DNA of 64,000 bases from Arenicola marina (GCA_964019135.1 OZ025248.1:30063670-30127669), one strand, 5' to 3'. Positions 1 to 12,747 are shown, counted from the first letter of the stretch. A program made the numbers and translations. The notes: generated by a model not told the origin, from the sequence alone.

Positions 1-1019
1 TTCGTGCGTCACTGCCATATTGCAATAGCTGCAACAAAAAAACTAAAAATGTACGCCTACTACTAGCCTGTTTCTTTTTGACATTAATAACTGACTAATT
101 TACATTTTAATATTATATTTTAGAATATGTCTACTCTATAATATATATTGCTTTGTGCATGTCATCGCCACCCAAACCAGCGTTAATGACGTGGAAATGA
201 ATGTTTTATACAAATTTCTAAGCTGTATCTATAAATTACCCCCCCCCTCCCCCCTCCGCTACCGGCCAAAAATAAATATAATAGAATAATGATCACAGTA
301 TTTATTTATGAAAGTGGCCAATATCTTCCACACTTTGTCGAGTTTGTACTCGGGTTAATAAATGTATCTGTGCCACTTACTACGTAGGGTTTGCAAAACT
401 AAGTTGGTTTCATCAGACATGGCATGGCTTGAATCATGGTAATGCACCAATTAGGTATACCTCCAAATTATAGAATTTAGGGAAATGCCACCATAATCAT
501 TGTATCTTACCAGTAATTATATTCCCCCTATACATGGTGTTGTACATGTTCTATAGCTGGCAACGACGCACCAGTCGCTCAACTATTATATCTAGCTTAC
601 CCTTGTTTTTATTTCCCACGTCCGTGTAACCTACGCAACTCTTGTCGCGATTAATTACTGACATTTACAGCAAATTTCTCTGAACTTTAGTGCCCGGCTG
701 ACTTTGTCTGGGCGTGAGCTTTTTTTGCCGTTAGGTCCATAGCTGCCATCCCGTGGGTGCATAATAAGTAAACTTGGAGAGAGATTTGTACCAGAATCTC
801 GTCGATTTGGGTGCAGCGAAGCACGTGACGAGAGATATCTCGTTAAACTGCGAGGTTTGCCCTGATTCCGGGCACGGGAAGTTGCTCATCACCTTAGAAC
901 ATATGCGATGTCGTGCCATAAAGGCGGACATTACAATCGGTGATAAATATGAACTGTTATGGTTTGAGGAGTGTGTCGGCAGGGGTACAATGGCAGGAAA
1001 TTGACTTATAAGAACAAAC
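1..1019. other. AT-rich unique DNA, no gene seen
   Basis: The first kilobase is AT-rich and largely unique. A C-rich run lies near 240-257. Short open frames at 731-1004 overlap on both strands, have no recognisable domain and look like chance. I see no RNA gene or repeat here. Confidence 0.6.
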
Positions 1020-1972
1020 TCACCCCCACCCCCAGCCCCCCTCCCTGGGGCTTGCTGCGGTGGGTGAGGTCAGACTGGTATCACCCAAGTCATGCGACAT
1101 TATCGGATATGGAGTAACTGTAGAGAGGACTTGGGAGGACCTGAGAGGGTTAGGGGGGGGGGGGTAGGGCCCCCCCCCCCTCCACCCGCCCAGGGGATAT
1201 AGCGGTCTCTCTGTACTCAACTAGTGAACGGGTTGTGTTAGCCCGTTTCCCACCCCCAAAATTCGGATATGGGGATAAAGCCTCCACTCTCCACCCCGGC
1301 CGAGGGATATCAGGGTCTCCACCCCCCACCCCACGACATAGGATTGGAGGATCTACCAGTGCCCCCCCCCCCCCCCTCACCTCATTCCCCTGGGTCCTGC
1401 CCGGCAAAAGGCCCGAGAAACCGCCGTAAAATCCGCATTAAAATGTCTTCCACGGGCGTTGCGAAAGTCATGAACGAGCCTAATGACCATAGACAGGCCT
1501 GCTGCGTGTTAGGCCGGGCTCACCCGGAAACCCTCCTCCCCCTGGCCCATCCCCCATCCCACCCCAGCACATCCGCTACAACTTCTACGCCCCCCCCCCC
1601 CTCCGCCCTCCTCTATTTCTCCCACCCCCCCCCACCATGTCGCCGTCCATTCTATCTTCCTCGCGATTCCCCGATTCTAATTCGACCCGGCCCGAGCCCC
1701 GGAGCCACCAGGGTTTGCTTTCTTTTCATTCCGCCCGACCCTCAGCATCCACCCGTAACTCCTCCATGTTCATCCCATTGCCTTCCCAACGCGCGTGTCC
1801 CAGGCAGACAGCCCCCCACCCCCATCCTCCCCGCCCTCCCTTCCGCCCCACCAACCATAATTTAGTCCTAAGAGGGAGAATAAAAGCGCTGGTAAACATT
1901 TCCCGACCACCGACCAGAACAGAACTTGAGGGGCGGCGCCGTCACTGCTGCAGGGTGCCCTGATTACAAACC
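1020..1972. other. Homopolymer-rich G/C DNA without a gene
   Basis: This stretch is dominated by C and G runs, for example near 1147-1163, 1171-1181, 1365-1376, 1590-1600 and 1626-1634, separated by pyrimidine-rich sequence. The proline-rich frames around 1235-1963 follow from these runs and exist in several overlapping frames. I see no convincing gene. A weak 'ggatat' motif recurs (1103, 1194, 1264, 1308) and hints at very diverged repeats. Confidence 0.6.
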
Positions 1973-2006
1973 ACGGGCGATGGTACGGGCGATAGGACGG
2001 GAGATG
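1973..2006. repeat. Inverted edge units of the 12-bp array
   Basis: This short piece reads as the reverse complement of the adjacent array: 'acgggcgatggtacgggcg' is an inverted form of the CACCATCACCCG unit. The forward array starts directly after it, at about 2007, so the left boundary is a head-to-head junction able to form a hairpin. The translation shows the same thing. One forward frame begins with an [12 protein letters not shown] stretch, which is the reverse-strand peptide pattern, and then switches to the forward PAPSP pattern. Confidence 0.75.
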
Positions 2007-5000
2007 TCGCCCGCCCCATCACCCGCACCATCACCCGCACCATCACCCGCACCATCACCCGCACCATCGCCCGCACCATTACCCGCCCCATCACCCGCAC
2101 CATCACCCGCACCATCACCCGCACTATCACCCGCACCATCGCCCGCACCATCACCCGCACCTTCCCCCGCACCATCACCCGCACCATCACCCGCACCATA
2201 TCCCCGCACCATCACCCGCACCATCACCCGCACCATCACCCGCACCATCACCTCGCACCATCACCCGCACCATCACCCGCACCATCACCCCGCACCATCA
2301 CCCGCACCATCACCCGCACCTTCCCCCGCACCATCACCTGCACTATCACCCGCACCATATCCCCGCACCATCACCCGCACCATCACCCGCACCATCACCC
2401 GCACCATCACCCGCACCATCACCCTCACCATCTCCCCGCACCACCACCCGCACCATCACCCGCACCATCACCCTCACCATCTCCCCACACCACCACCCGC
2501 ACCATCTCCACGCACCATCACCCGCACCATTATCCGCACCATCACCCGCACCATCACCCGCACCATCACCCGCACCATCTCCCCGCACCATCTCCCGCAC
2601 CATCACCCGCACCATCACCCACACCATCACCCGCACCATCACCCGCACCATCACCCGCACTATCACCCGCACCATCACCCGCACCATCACCCGCACCATC
2701 TCCCCGCACCATCTCCCGCACCATCACCCGCACCATCACCCACACCATCACCCGCACCATCTCCACGCACCATCACCCGCACCATTATCCGCACCATCAC
2801 CCGCACCATCACCCGCACCATCACCCCGCACCATCACCCGCACCATCACCCGCACCTTCCCCCGCACCATCACCTGCACTATCACCCGCACCATATCCCC
2901 GCACCATCACCCGCCCCATCACCCGCACCATCACCCGCACCATCACCCGCACCATCACCCTCACCATCTCCCCGCACCACCACCCGCACCATCACCCGCA
3001 CCATCACCCTCACCATCTCCCCACACCACCACCCGCACCATCTCCACGCACCATCACCCTCACCATTATCCGCACCATCACCCGCACCATCACCCGCACC
3101 ATCACCCGCACCATCTCCCCGCACCATCTCCCGCACCATCACCCGCACCATCACCCACACCATCACCCGCACCATCACCCACACCATCACCCGCACTATC
3201 ACCCGCACCATCACCCGCACCATCACCCGCACCATCTCCCCGCACCATCTCCCGCACCATCACCCGCACCATCACCCACACCATCACCCGCACCATCACC
3301 CGCACCATCACCCGCACCATCACCCGCACTATCACCCAGGCCATCACCCGCACCACCACCCGCACCATCACCCGCACCATCACCTGCACCATCACCCGCA
3401 TCATCTCCCGCACCATCACCCGCACCATCACCCGCACCATCACCCGCACCATCTCCCCGCACCATCACCCGGACCATCACCCGCACCATCACCCGCACTA
3501 TCGCCCGCACCATCACCCAGACCATCACCCGCACCATCACCAGCACCATCATCCGCACCATCACCCGCACCATCACCCGCACCATCACCCGCACCATCAC
3601 CCGCACCATCTCCTCGCACCATCTCCCGCACCATCACCCGCACCATCACCCGCACCATCACCCGCACCATCACCCGCACCATCTCCCCGCACCATCTCCC
3701 GCACCATCACCCGCACCACCACCCGCACCATCACCCGCACCATCTCCTCGCACCATCTCCCGCACCATCACCCGCACTATCTCCTCGCACCATCTCCCGC
3801 ACCATCACCCGCACCATCACCCGCACCATCTCCCCGCACCATCACCCGCACCACCACCCGCACCATCACCCGCATCATCACCTGCACCATCACCCGCACC
3901 ATCACCCGCACCACCACCCACACCATCACCCGCACCATCTCCCCGCACCATCGCCCGCACCATCACCCGCACTATCGCCCGCACCATCACCCAGACCATC
4001 ACCCGCACCATCACCAGCACCATCATCCGCACCATCACCCGCACCATCACCCGCACCATCACCCGCACCATCACCCGCACCATCTCCTCGCACCATCTCC
4101 CGCACCATCACCCGCACCATCACCCGCACCATCACCCGCACCATCACCCGCACCATCTCCCCGCACCACCACCCGCACCATCTCCCCGCACCATCACCCG
4201 CACCATCATCTGCACCATCACCCGCACCATCATCCGCACCATCACCCGCACCATCTCCCCGCACCATCACCCGCACCACCACCCGCACCATCACCCGCAC
4301 CATCACCCGCACCATCACCCGCACCATCACCCGCACCATCACCCGCACCATCTCCCCGCACCACCACCCGCACCATCTCCCCGCACCACCACCCGCACCA
4401 TCACCAGCACCATCACCCGCACCATCTCCCCGCACCACCACCCGCACCATCTCCCCGCACCATCGCTCCCACCGTCACCCGCACCATCACCCGCACCATC
4501 ACCCGCACCATCACCCGCACCATCACCTGCACCATCACCCGCATCATCTCCCGCACCATCACCCGCACCATCTCCCCGCACCATCGCTCCCACCGTCACC
4601 CGCACCATCACCCGCACCATCTCCCGCACCATCACCTGCACCACCACCCGCACCATCTCCCCGCACCATCGCTCCCACCGTCACCCGCACCATCACCCGC
4701 ACCATCACCCGCACCATCACCCGCACCATCACCCGCACCATCACCCGCACCATCTCCCCGCACCATCACCCAGACCATCACCCGCATCATCACCCGCACC
4801 ATCACCCACACCATCACCCGCACCATCTCCCCGCACCATCACCCAGACCATCATCCGCATCATCACCCGCACCACCACCCGCACCATCTCCCCGCACCAT
4901 CGCTCCCACCGTCACCCGCACCATCACCCGCACCATCACCCGCACCATCACCCGCACTATCACCCAGACCATCACCCGCACCATCACCCGCACCATCACC

Positions 5001-6080
5001 CGCACCATCACCCGCATCATCTCCCGCACCATCACCCGCATCATCACCTGCACCATCACCCGCACCATCACCCGCACCACCACCCGCACCATCTCCCGCA
5101 CCATCACCCGCACCATCACCCTCACCATCACCCGCACCATCACCCAGACCATCACCCGCACCATCACCAGCACCATCATCCGCACCATCACCCGCACCAT
5201 CACCCGCACCATCACCCGCACCATCACTCGCACCATCTCCTCGCACCATCTCCCGCACCATAACCCGCACCATCACCCGCACCATCACCCGCACCATCAC
5301 CCGCATCATCACTCGCACCATCTCCTCGCACCATCTCCCGCACCATCTCCCCGCACCACCACCCGCACCATCTCCCCGCACCATCACCCGCACCATCATC
5401 TGCACCATCACCCGCACCATCACCCGCACCATCACCCGCACCATCACCCGCACCATCACCCGCACCATCTCCCCGCACCACCACCCGCACCATCTCCCCG
5501 CACCATCGCTCCCACCATCGCCCGCACCATCACTCGCACCATCACCCGCACCATCTCCCCGCACCACCACCCGCACCATCTCCCCGCACCATCGCTCCCA
5601 CCATCGCCCGCACCATCACTCGCACCATCACCCGCACCATCACCCGCACCATCACCCGCACCATCACCCGCACCATCTCCCCGCACCATCGCTCCCACCA
5701 TCGCCCGCACCATCACCCGCACCATCACCCGCACCATCACCCGCACCATCACCCGCACCATCTCCCCGCAACATCACCCGCACCATCACCCGCACCATCT
5801 CCCCGCACCATCACCCGCACCATCACCCGCACCATCACCCGCACCATCACCCGCACCATCTCCCCGCACCATCACCCGCACCATCTCCCCGCACCACCAC
5901 CCGCACCATCTTCCCGCACCATCGCTCCCACCATCGCCCGCACCATCACCAGCACCATCACCCCCAGCATCACCCGCACCATCACCCCCAGCATCACCCG
6001 CACCGTCACCCGCACCATCACCCACGCCATCACCCGCACCATCACCCCTACCATCACCCGCACCATCTCCCGCACCACCC
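2007..6080. repeat. 12-bp minisatellite, unit CACCATCACCCG, about 4.1 kb
   Basis: Roughly 340 copies of CACCATCACCCG occur with frequent variants. A 13-bp form CACCATCTCCCCG and a longer form with 'atcgctcccaccgtc' are repeatedly interspersed. Because 12 is a multiple of 3 and no unit carries a stop in any frame, all six frames stay open for long distances. Translation gives histidine-proline, PAPS, TITR, MVRV or GDGA patterns depending on frame, and each 13-bp variant moves the frame by one. There is higher-order structure: a block beginning near 2338 recurs near 2874 (period about 536 bp), and a block with 'cagaccatcacccgcacc' recurs near 3519, 3991 and 5151. The 1395-codon forward frame is a consequence of the repeat and not evidence for a protein. 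Confidence 0.97.
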
Positions 6081-6794
6081 GACATAACACAGGCGTCCTG
6101 GCCCCGCTCTTGAGTTGGCTCTGCCTGACTGATGGACTCTGATGAACTCAGGTGAGGGCCGTTATCGGATGGGTGGCGCCGCCTGCCGACCGCCGACCGC
6201 ATTGCAAGGCCAAGCCAAGCCAAGCCAAAAAATCGAAGTGATAATGGCAAGTGTTTAACCCGAATAAGTGTGGATAAAAGGTGTGCGAGGTGAGCAGAGT
6301 ACGGCTTCTATCGCCCGTGATAACATGGCTGTGAGTTGAGGTGAGGTTCCTGATCTTGTTCGTGAGAAACACGCCGCGGATTAACCTATTATAACTGGTT
6401 ATAACACCTTTAGGGGCCCGAGTATACGTCCTAATTACCCCGCTGTAGTCATGCATATGCATGACGAGCGAAGTCCGATATTTGTGAATGCGGTCTCACC
6501 GTGTCGGAAGACAAAGACAAAAATGTGCAGGGCAGAAGAGTGGCCAAAGCTTCATTTATTTAATAATATGGGTCTGGTGAATCATGAAATCATGGCTTTC
6601 ATTCTATTCGTCGCCCGGGACAAAGCGAACCGCGCAAGTCCCTCCCCTCCCCACACACCCCCGACCTCCAGCCGGGCGGTCCCAAATGAGGGAACAGCGT
6701 AAAACTCCGGCCACAATATCGACGGCGATTCCGCTGTGCCAAGAGGGTGACCACCCTGGGGAGAGGAAGAATTGGTATTGTTTGGAAAGGTGTC
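6081..6794. other. Unique DNA, no gene seen
   Basis: After the 12-bp array the sequence becomes unique. It has a short run of 'caagc' repeats near 6210-6226 and a palindromic 'atgcatatgcat' near 6450. Small open frames overlap on both strands without recognisable domains. Confidence 0.55.
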
Positions 6795-7010
6795 CAGGGA
6801 GGGGCCGTGGTGGCGATGGGGTGGGGTGCGGGGAGTGGTGGCGATGGGGCGGGGTGGGGTGGGGTTCGGTCGGGGGGTTATGGTGGTGGTGGTGGTGGTG
6901 GTAGTGGTGGGGGGGGAGGGGGGGGGGGTCGGTCGGGGGGTTATGGTGGTGGTGGTGGTGGTGGGGAGGGGTGGGGTTCGGTCGGGGGGTAATGGTGGTG
7001 GTGGCGATGG
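6795..7010. repeat. GGT/GGGGT-rich simple sequence
   Basis: Imperfect GGT and GGGGT triplet-like repeats include two near-copies of a 'ggtcggggggttatggtgg' block at about 6866-6900 and 6928-6960. The strand asymmetry is strong (G-rich plus strand). Poly-Gly and poly-Val frames, and His/Pro/Thr frames on the other strand, are artefacts. Confidence 0.85.
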
Positions 7011-7362
7011 AACGAGGAGGGTGGCTGGTGGTGGCAAAGTGGAAATGGAAGAGAAGAGGGGGTTGCATGGGATGGGATACGGGAACGGGTGGACGGGGGG
7101 ACGGGGGGACTAGAGAATGGTGGTGATGGTGATTGGGAGGGGACAGCGGAGAGAGTTGGCGCACGCACCGGGGTTGGAGGATTCTTGTGTAGAGGCGAGT
7201 GGGGAAGGGGGGAATGGAGGTGGGCGGGTGGGGCGGTGGAGGTCGCTGTGCTAATAGCTGATGGCACAAATAAGAGAATTTGTTTGAGAATGCGACGCTG
7301 TTTGTCACGGACTGGCTCGACCCGATGGCCCTGCTTTCATAATCAAATGAAGGCTGGCGCGC
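7011..7362. other. G-rich unique DNA, no gene seen
   Basis: This is moderately G-rich sequence between two G-rich arrays. No domain, RNA or clear repeat was recognised. Confidence 0.5.
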
Positions 7363-8245
7363 GGGCTGTGGGTGTGGTGTGTGGGGTGTGGGTTGTGGGT
7401 TGTGGGTTGTGGGTTGTGGGGAGTGAGGTGTGGGGTGTGGGGTGTTGGTGTGGGGTATGGGCTGTGGGGTGTGGGTTGTGGAGAGTGAGGTGTGGGGTGT
7501 GGGGTGTTGGTGTGGGGTATGGGATGTGGGGTGTGGGGTGTGTTCTACGAAGTGGAAGTGTAGGGTGTGGGGTGTGGGGTGTGGGGTGTAGGGTGTGGGG
7601 CGTGGGGTGTTGGTGTGGGGTGTGGGTGTGGGGTGTAGGATGTGGGGTGTGGGGTGTGGGTGTGGGGTGTGGGTCTGGGGTGTGGGCTGTGGGCTGTGTG
7701 TGGTGGGGTGTGGGGTGTAGGATGTGGGGTGTGGGGTGTGGGGTGTGGGTGTGGGGTGTGGGCTGTGGGCTGTGTGTGGTGGGGTGTGGGCTGTGTGGTG
7801 TGGGGTGTGGGCTGTGTGGGGTGGGGTGCGGGGTGCGGGGTATAGGCTGTGGGGTGTGGGGTGTGGGTGTGGGTGTGGGGTATGGGCTGTGGGGTGTGGG
7901 GTGCGGGGTATAGGCTGTGGGGTGTGGGGTGTTGGTGTGGGGTATGGGCTGTGGGGTGTGGGGTGTGTTCTACGAAGTGGAAGTGTGGAGTGTGTGGTGT
8001 TGGGCGTGGGCTGTGGGGTGTGGGGTGTGGGGATATTGGCTGTGGGATATGGGCTGTGGGATATGGGCTGTGGGGTATTGGCTGGGCTGTGGATTATTGG
8101 CTGTGGGATATGGGCTATGGGATATGGGCTGTGGGGTATTGGCTGTGGGGTATTGGCTGTGAGATATGGGCTGTGGGATATGGGCTGTGGGGTATTAGCT
8201 GTGGGATATGGATTGTGGGATATGGGGTGTATATTACATGGATAA
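7363..8245. repeat. G-rich TGTGGGG array with G-quadruplex potential
   Basis: The unit is about 7 bp (TGTGGGG) with variants ctgtggg, tgttggtg and tgtaggg. From about 8030 it shifts to an AT-containing form (gggatatgggctgt, ggggtattggctgt). An internal marker 'tgttctacgaagtggaagtg' occurs at 7541-7560 and again at 7966-7985, showing a duplicated block of about 425 bp. Every few bases there is a G3-G4 run on the plus strand. All plus frames read as Gly/Val/Trp/Cys repeats and have no coding meaning. Confidence 0.95.
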
Positions 8246-8634
8246 AGATTGGTGGATGGTTGGGGGGGTAGGGGATGGGGGGGGCAGAGAAGGGCCTGGG
8301 GAGGAGCAGGGTAATAATGAGTGGCTCAGCGCTAGGCGAACGGAGGGAGGGGTACTATTGGAAACATCGGGAGACTTCAAGAGTTAGCCCCCCCCCCTCT
8401 CTTCTTTCGCCCCCCCCCCCGGCACTCATCCTCCCGCGGACAAGCATATAGCATCCGCCTCTGCCGCGCTCTCTTTACGGTAGATTCCCCCCACCTCCAA
8501 CCACACCCCCTTCCCCCTCCCCCCGCCAATCCCTGGTTCCCTCCCCCCTGATCTCACTTCTGGAGACTGGAGCTCATCGTATTGATCACAGCGCCGCCTG
8601 GTGTGCGTAAAGACTCGAGAGCCAGGAGGACCCC
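8246..8634. other. Homopolymer-rich unique DNA
   Basis: Contains C runs at about 8390-8397 and 8411-8420 and pyrimidine-rich sequence. No gene recognised. Confidence 0.5.
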
Positions 8635-8765
8635 CCACAGCCGCGGAACCACCCCCACCCCCAACCCCCACAGCCGCGGAACCACCCCCCACCCCCACAG
8701 CCGCGGAACCACCCCCCACCCCCACAGCCGCGGAACCACCCCCCCCCCCCTCCACAGCCGCGGTG
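8635..8765. repeat. 27-bp minisatellite containing CCGCGG, about 5 copies
   Basis: The core 'cacagccgcggaaccaccc' is repeated about five times with variable C-run lengths. The period is 27 bp in the cleanest copies. Each unit contains a CCGCGG site. The open frames here (proline/alanine or tryptophan-rich) derive from the repeat. Confidence 0.9.
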
Positions 8766-9323
8766 CCACCCATCACCCATCGCCTCGCCACCCCTCCACC
8801 GTCTCCCTCACCCTCCACCGTCACCGCCACGGTTGCGTCCCTCCGCCCCCCCACCCCCCACGGTCGCGGTGGCATCCCTCTCCCCACAACCACTTTACCC
8901 TCCCTCCCTCCTCCACCACCCAGGCCTTCTCCCAGCCGACCCCCCACCCCTCCTCACAAACAAGCAGCCGTCAGCCAAAGAACACGCTTCTGGTCGAAAA
9001 GCCAATCCCAGCCAAATATTTAGACTCGGCCGCTTGGGATGCGCAGAGTCAACAGAGTTGGGAAAATCAGATGAAAATTGTCTAATAAGAAGCAGAGAGT
9101 TGGGGTGGCGGGGGGGCGATGGTGAGGGGCACAAACCTACGCTGTCTCTTATAACTTTCCCTGTTGAAAGGATTCGGAGATCCGTTCTTACAGAAGTTGC
9201 TCATCAGAAGTCATTGACATGTCTGAAAGACGTCTCTCAGCAAAGGTTTGGAGAGAAATATCCGAACGAATTAGTTGAAAGCAATATGGCAGGGGTGCAT
9301 ACAGTAAAACTCAAACGGTACGG
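8766..9323. other. Pyrimidine-rich then unique DNA, no gene seen
   Basis: C/T-rich on the plus strand to about 8960, then ordinary unique sequence up to the 44-bp array. No recognisable gene. Confidence 0.5.
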
Positions 9324-12112
9324 CCAGTGAGTGTAGCCAGGGATATCAGGGGGTGCAGCTAGAGGAACCAGTGAGTATAGTCAGGGATATCAGGGGGTGC
9401 AGCTAGAGGAACCAGTGAGTGTAGCCAGGGATATCAGGGGGTGCAGCTAGTGGAACCAGTGAGTGTAGCCAGGGATATCAGGGGGTGTAGCTAGTGGAAC
9501 CAGTGAGTGTAGCCAGGGATATCAGGGGGTGCAGCTAGTGGAACCAGTGAGTGTAGCCAGGGACATCAGGGGGTGTATCTAGAGGAACCAGTGAGTGTAG
9601 CCAGGGATATCAGGGGGTGTAGCTAGTGGAACCAGTGAGTGTAGCCAGGGATATCAGGGGGTGCGGCTAGTGGAACCAGTGAGTGTAGCCAGGGATATCA
9701 GGGGGTGTATCTAGAGGAACCAGTGAGTGTAGCCAGGGATATCAGGGGGTGCAGCTAGAGGAACCAGTGGGTGTAGCCAGGGATATCAGGGGGTGCAGTT
9801 AGAGGAACCAGTGAGTGTAGCCAGGGATATCAGGTGGTGTAGCTAGTGGAACCAGTGAGTGTAGCCAGGGATATCAGGGGGTGTAGCTAGTGGAACCAGT
9901 GAGTGTAGCCAGGGATATCAGGGGGTGTAGCTAGAGGAACCAGTGAGTGTAGCCAGGGATATCAGGGGGTGCATCTAGTGGAACCAGTGAGTGTAGTCAG
10001 GGATATCAGGGGTTGCACCTAGAAGAACCAGTGACTGTAGCCAGGGATATCAGGGGGTGCAGCTAGAAAAACCAGTGAGTGTAGCCAGGGATATCAGGGG
10101 GTGCAGCTAGAGGAACCAGTGAGTGTAGCCAGGGATATCAGGGGGTGTAGCTAGTGGAACCAGTGAGTGTAGCCAGGGATATCGGGCGGTGTATCTAGAG
10201 GAACCAGTGAGTGTAGCCAGGGATATCAGGGGGTGCAGTTAGAGGAACCAGTGAGTGTAGCCAGGGATATCAGGGGGAGCAGCTAGTGGAACCAGTGAGT
10301 GTAGTCAGGGATATCAGGGGGTGTAGCTAGTGGAACCAGTGAGTGTAGCCAGGGATATCAGGGGGTGCAGTTAGAGGAACCAGTGAGTGTAGCCAGGGAT
10401 ATCAGGGGGTGTAGCTAGTGGAACCAGTGAGTGTAGTCAGGGATATCAGGGGGTGTAGCTAGTGGAACCAGTGAGTGTAGCCAGGGATATCAGGGGGTGC
10501 AGTTAGAGGAACCAGTGAGTGTAGCCAGGGATATCAGGGGGTGCAGTTAGAGGAACCAGTAAGTGTAGCCAGGGATATCAGGGGGTCCAGCTAGAGGAAC
10601 CAGTGAGTGCAGCCAGGGATATCAGGGGGTGCATCTAGTGGAACCAGTGAGTGTAGCCAGGGATATCAGGGGGTGCAGTTAGAGGAACCAGTGAGTGTAG
10701 CCAGAGATATCAGGGGGTGCAGTTAGAGGAACCAGTAAGTGTAGCCAGGGATATCAGGGGGTGCAGCTAGTGGAACCAGTGAGTGTAGCCAGGGACATCA
10801 GGGGTGCAGCTAGAGGAACCAGTGAGTGTAGCCAGGGATATCAGGGGGTGTAGCTAGTGGAACCAGTGAGTGTAGTCAGGGATATCAGGGGGTGTAGCTA
10901 GTGGAACCAGTGAGTGTAGTCAGGGATATCAGGGGGTGCAGCTAGAGGAACCAGTGAGTGTAGCCAGGGATATCAGGGGGTGTAGTTAGAGGAACCAGTG
11001 AGTGTAGCCAGGCATATCAGGGGGTGCAGCTAGAGGAACCAGTGAGTGTAGCCAGGGATATCAGGGGGTGCAGCTAGAGGAACCAGTGAGTGTAGCCAGG
11101 GATATCAGGGGGTGCAGCTAGAGGAACCAGTGAGTGTAGCCAGGGACATCAGGGGGTGCAGTTAGAGGAACCAGTGAGTGTAGCCAGGGATATCAGGGGA
11201 TGCAGCTAGAGGAACCAGTGAGTGTTGCCAGGGATATCAGGGGGTGCATCTAGTGGAACCAGTGAGTGTAGCGAGGGACATCAGGGGGTGCAGTTAGAGG
11301 AACCAGTGAGTGTAGCCAGGGATATCAGGGGATGCAGCTAGAGGAACCAGTGAGTGTTGCCAGGGATATCAGGGGGAGCAGCTAGTGGAACCAGTGAGTG
11401 TAGCCAGGGATATCAGGGGGTGCAGTTAGAGGAACCAGTGAGTGTAGCCAGGGATATCAGGGGGTGCAGCTAGTGGAACCAGTGAGTGTTGCCAGGGATA
11501 TCAGGGGGTGCAGCTAGAGGAACCAGTGAGTGTAGCCAGGGACATCAGGGGGTGCAGTTAGAGGAACCAGTGAGTGTAGCCAGGGATATCAGGGGGTGCA
11601 GCTAGTGGAACCAGTGAGTGTTGCCAGGGATATCAGTGGGTGCAGCTAGAGGAACCAGTGAGTGTAGCCAGGGATATCAGGGGGTGCAGCTAGTGGAACC
11701 AGTGAGTGTAGCCAGGGATATCAGGGGGTGCAGCTAGTGGAACCAGTGAGTGTAGCCAGGGATATCAGGGGGTGCAGCTAGAGGAACCAGTGAGTGTAGC
11801 CAGGGACATCAGGGGGTGCAGTTAGAGGAACCAGTGAGTGTAGCCAGGGATATCAGGGGGTGCAGCTAGTGGAACCAGTGAGTGTTGCCAGGGATATCAG
11901 TGGGTGCAGCTAGAGGAACCAGTGAGTGTAGCCAGGGATATCAGGGGGTGCAGCTAGTGGAACCAGTGAGTGTAGCCAGGGATATCAGGGTGTGCAGCTA
12001 GAGGAACCAGTGAGTGTAGCCAGGGATATCAGGGGGTGCAGCTAGTGGAACCAGTGAGTGTAGCCAGGGATATCACGGGGTGCAGCTAGTGGAACCAGTG
12101 AGTGTAGCCAGG
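9324..12112. repeat. 44-bp minisatellite, about 63 copies
   Basis: The unit is 44 bp and contains 'gccagggatatcaggggg' followed by a variable stretch (gtgcagctag, gtgtagctag, gtgcagttag, gtgcatctag) and 'aggaaccagtgagtgt' or 'tggaaccagtgagtgt'. Copies differ by only a few bases. Each unit carries TAG and TGA and the length is not a multiple of 3, so no long open frame exists, unlike the other large arrays. Variants are shared in blocks: units with 'tgttgcc' cluster from about 11220 to 11890, which suggests block duplication. Confidence 0.98.
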
Positions 12113-12747
12113 AATGACCGATGCCACCTCATTAAGGAAGTCCACCTCTTTCTCTGCCGACAAAACTGGACGCCGCTTTCACATGTATATAATAGATAGC
12201 CTCTGTACCTCCACCCCCCACCCTCCCCGCTCCGTTCGTCACCCCCTCTACCCCGCCCTTCTCCTGAGCGTCACGGGGGCACCCCCACCCTTTTCCGTGG
12301 GGGTACATTCCCCCCCCACCCCTTTCTGGTGGCAGGAACGAGCGTAACCTCCCCCCCTCCCCCTCCTCCTTCCGTTGGGCGGAAACAACGAACCCACACA
12401 CACGTACCCTGCCCCCCCCCCCTCCTATTGGTGACGGGGCTCAAAGAAAGTGGGCGGCGTTGCCCGTCATACGTACCCCATGGATGGGGGTCTGGTACCC
12501 CGCCTGCCCGGCCAGGCCTGTGGCTGGTGGTAACCCGCGGAGAGGGGGAGTCTGTTCCTCCGCCTGTCCGAGGCTCGCCCGCCGGCCCGCCGCCGGCAGC
12601 GACAGACAGTCAGCCGCGAGGAGAGACAGAGACAGAGCCCCCTCGGAGTAGAGCTATTTTACCGCAGGATCTAAAACCCCACGGCATTCGCGCGCCAGCG
12701 AGCTGCCAGCGGTGGGTCGGTGGATCTGTCGGTCGGGCGGTGATGCG
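12113..12747. other. CpG-rich sequence upstream of promoter candidate
   Basis: CpG-dense sequence from about 12420 to 12740 follows C-rich runs at about 12310-12318 and 12411-12422. No coding domain is visible in the 152-codon frame at 12329-12787. The composition and the TATA motif just downstream suggest a promoter-associated CpG-rich region. Confidence 0.4.

Noticed and set aside
1926..6113. 1395-codon frame with His/Pro/Ser/Thr repeats
   Set aside because: It lies entirely in the 12-bp array, which is open in all six frames, and the amino acid pattern changes whenever a 13-bp unit shifts frame. No start context, signal or non-repeat domain supports a protein.
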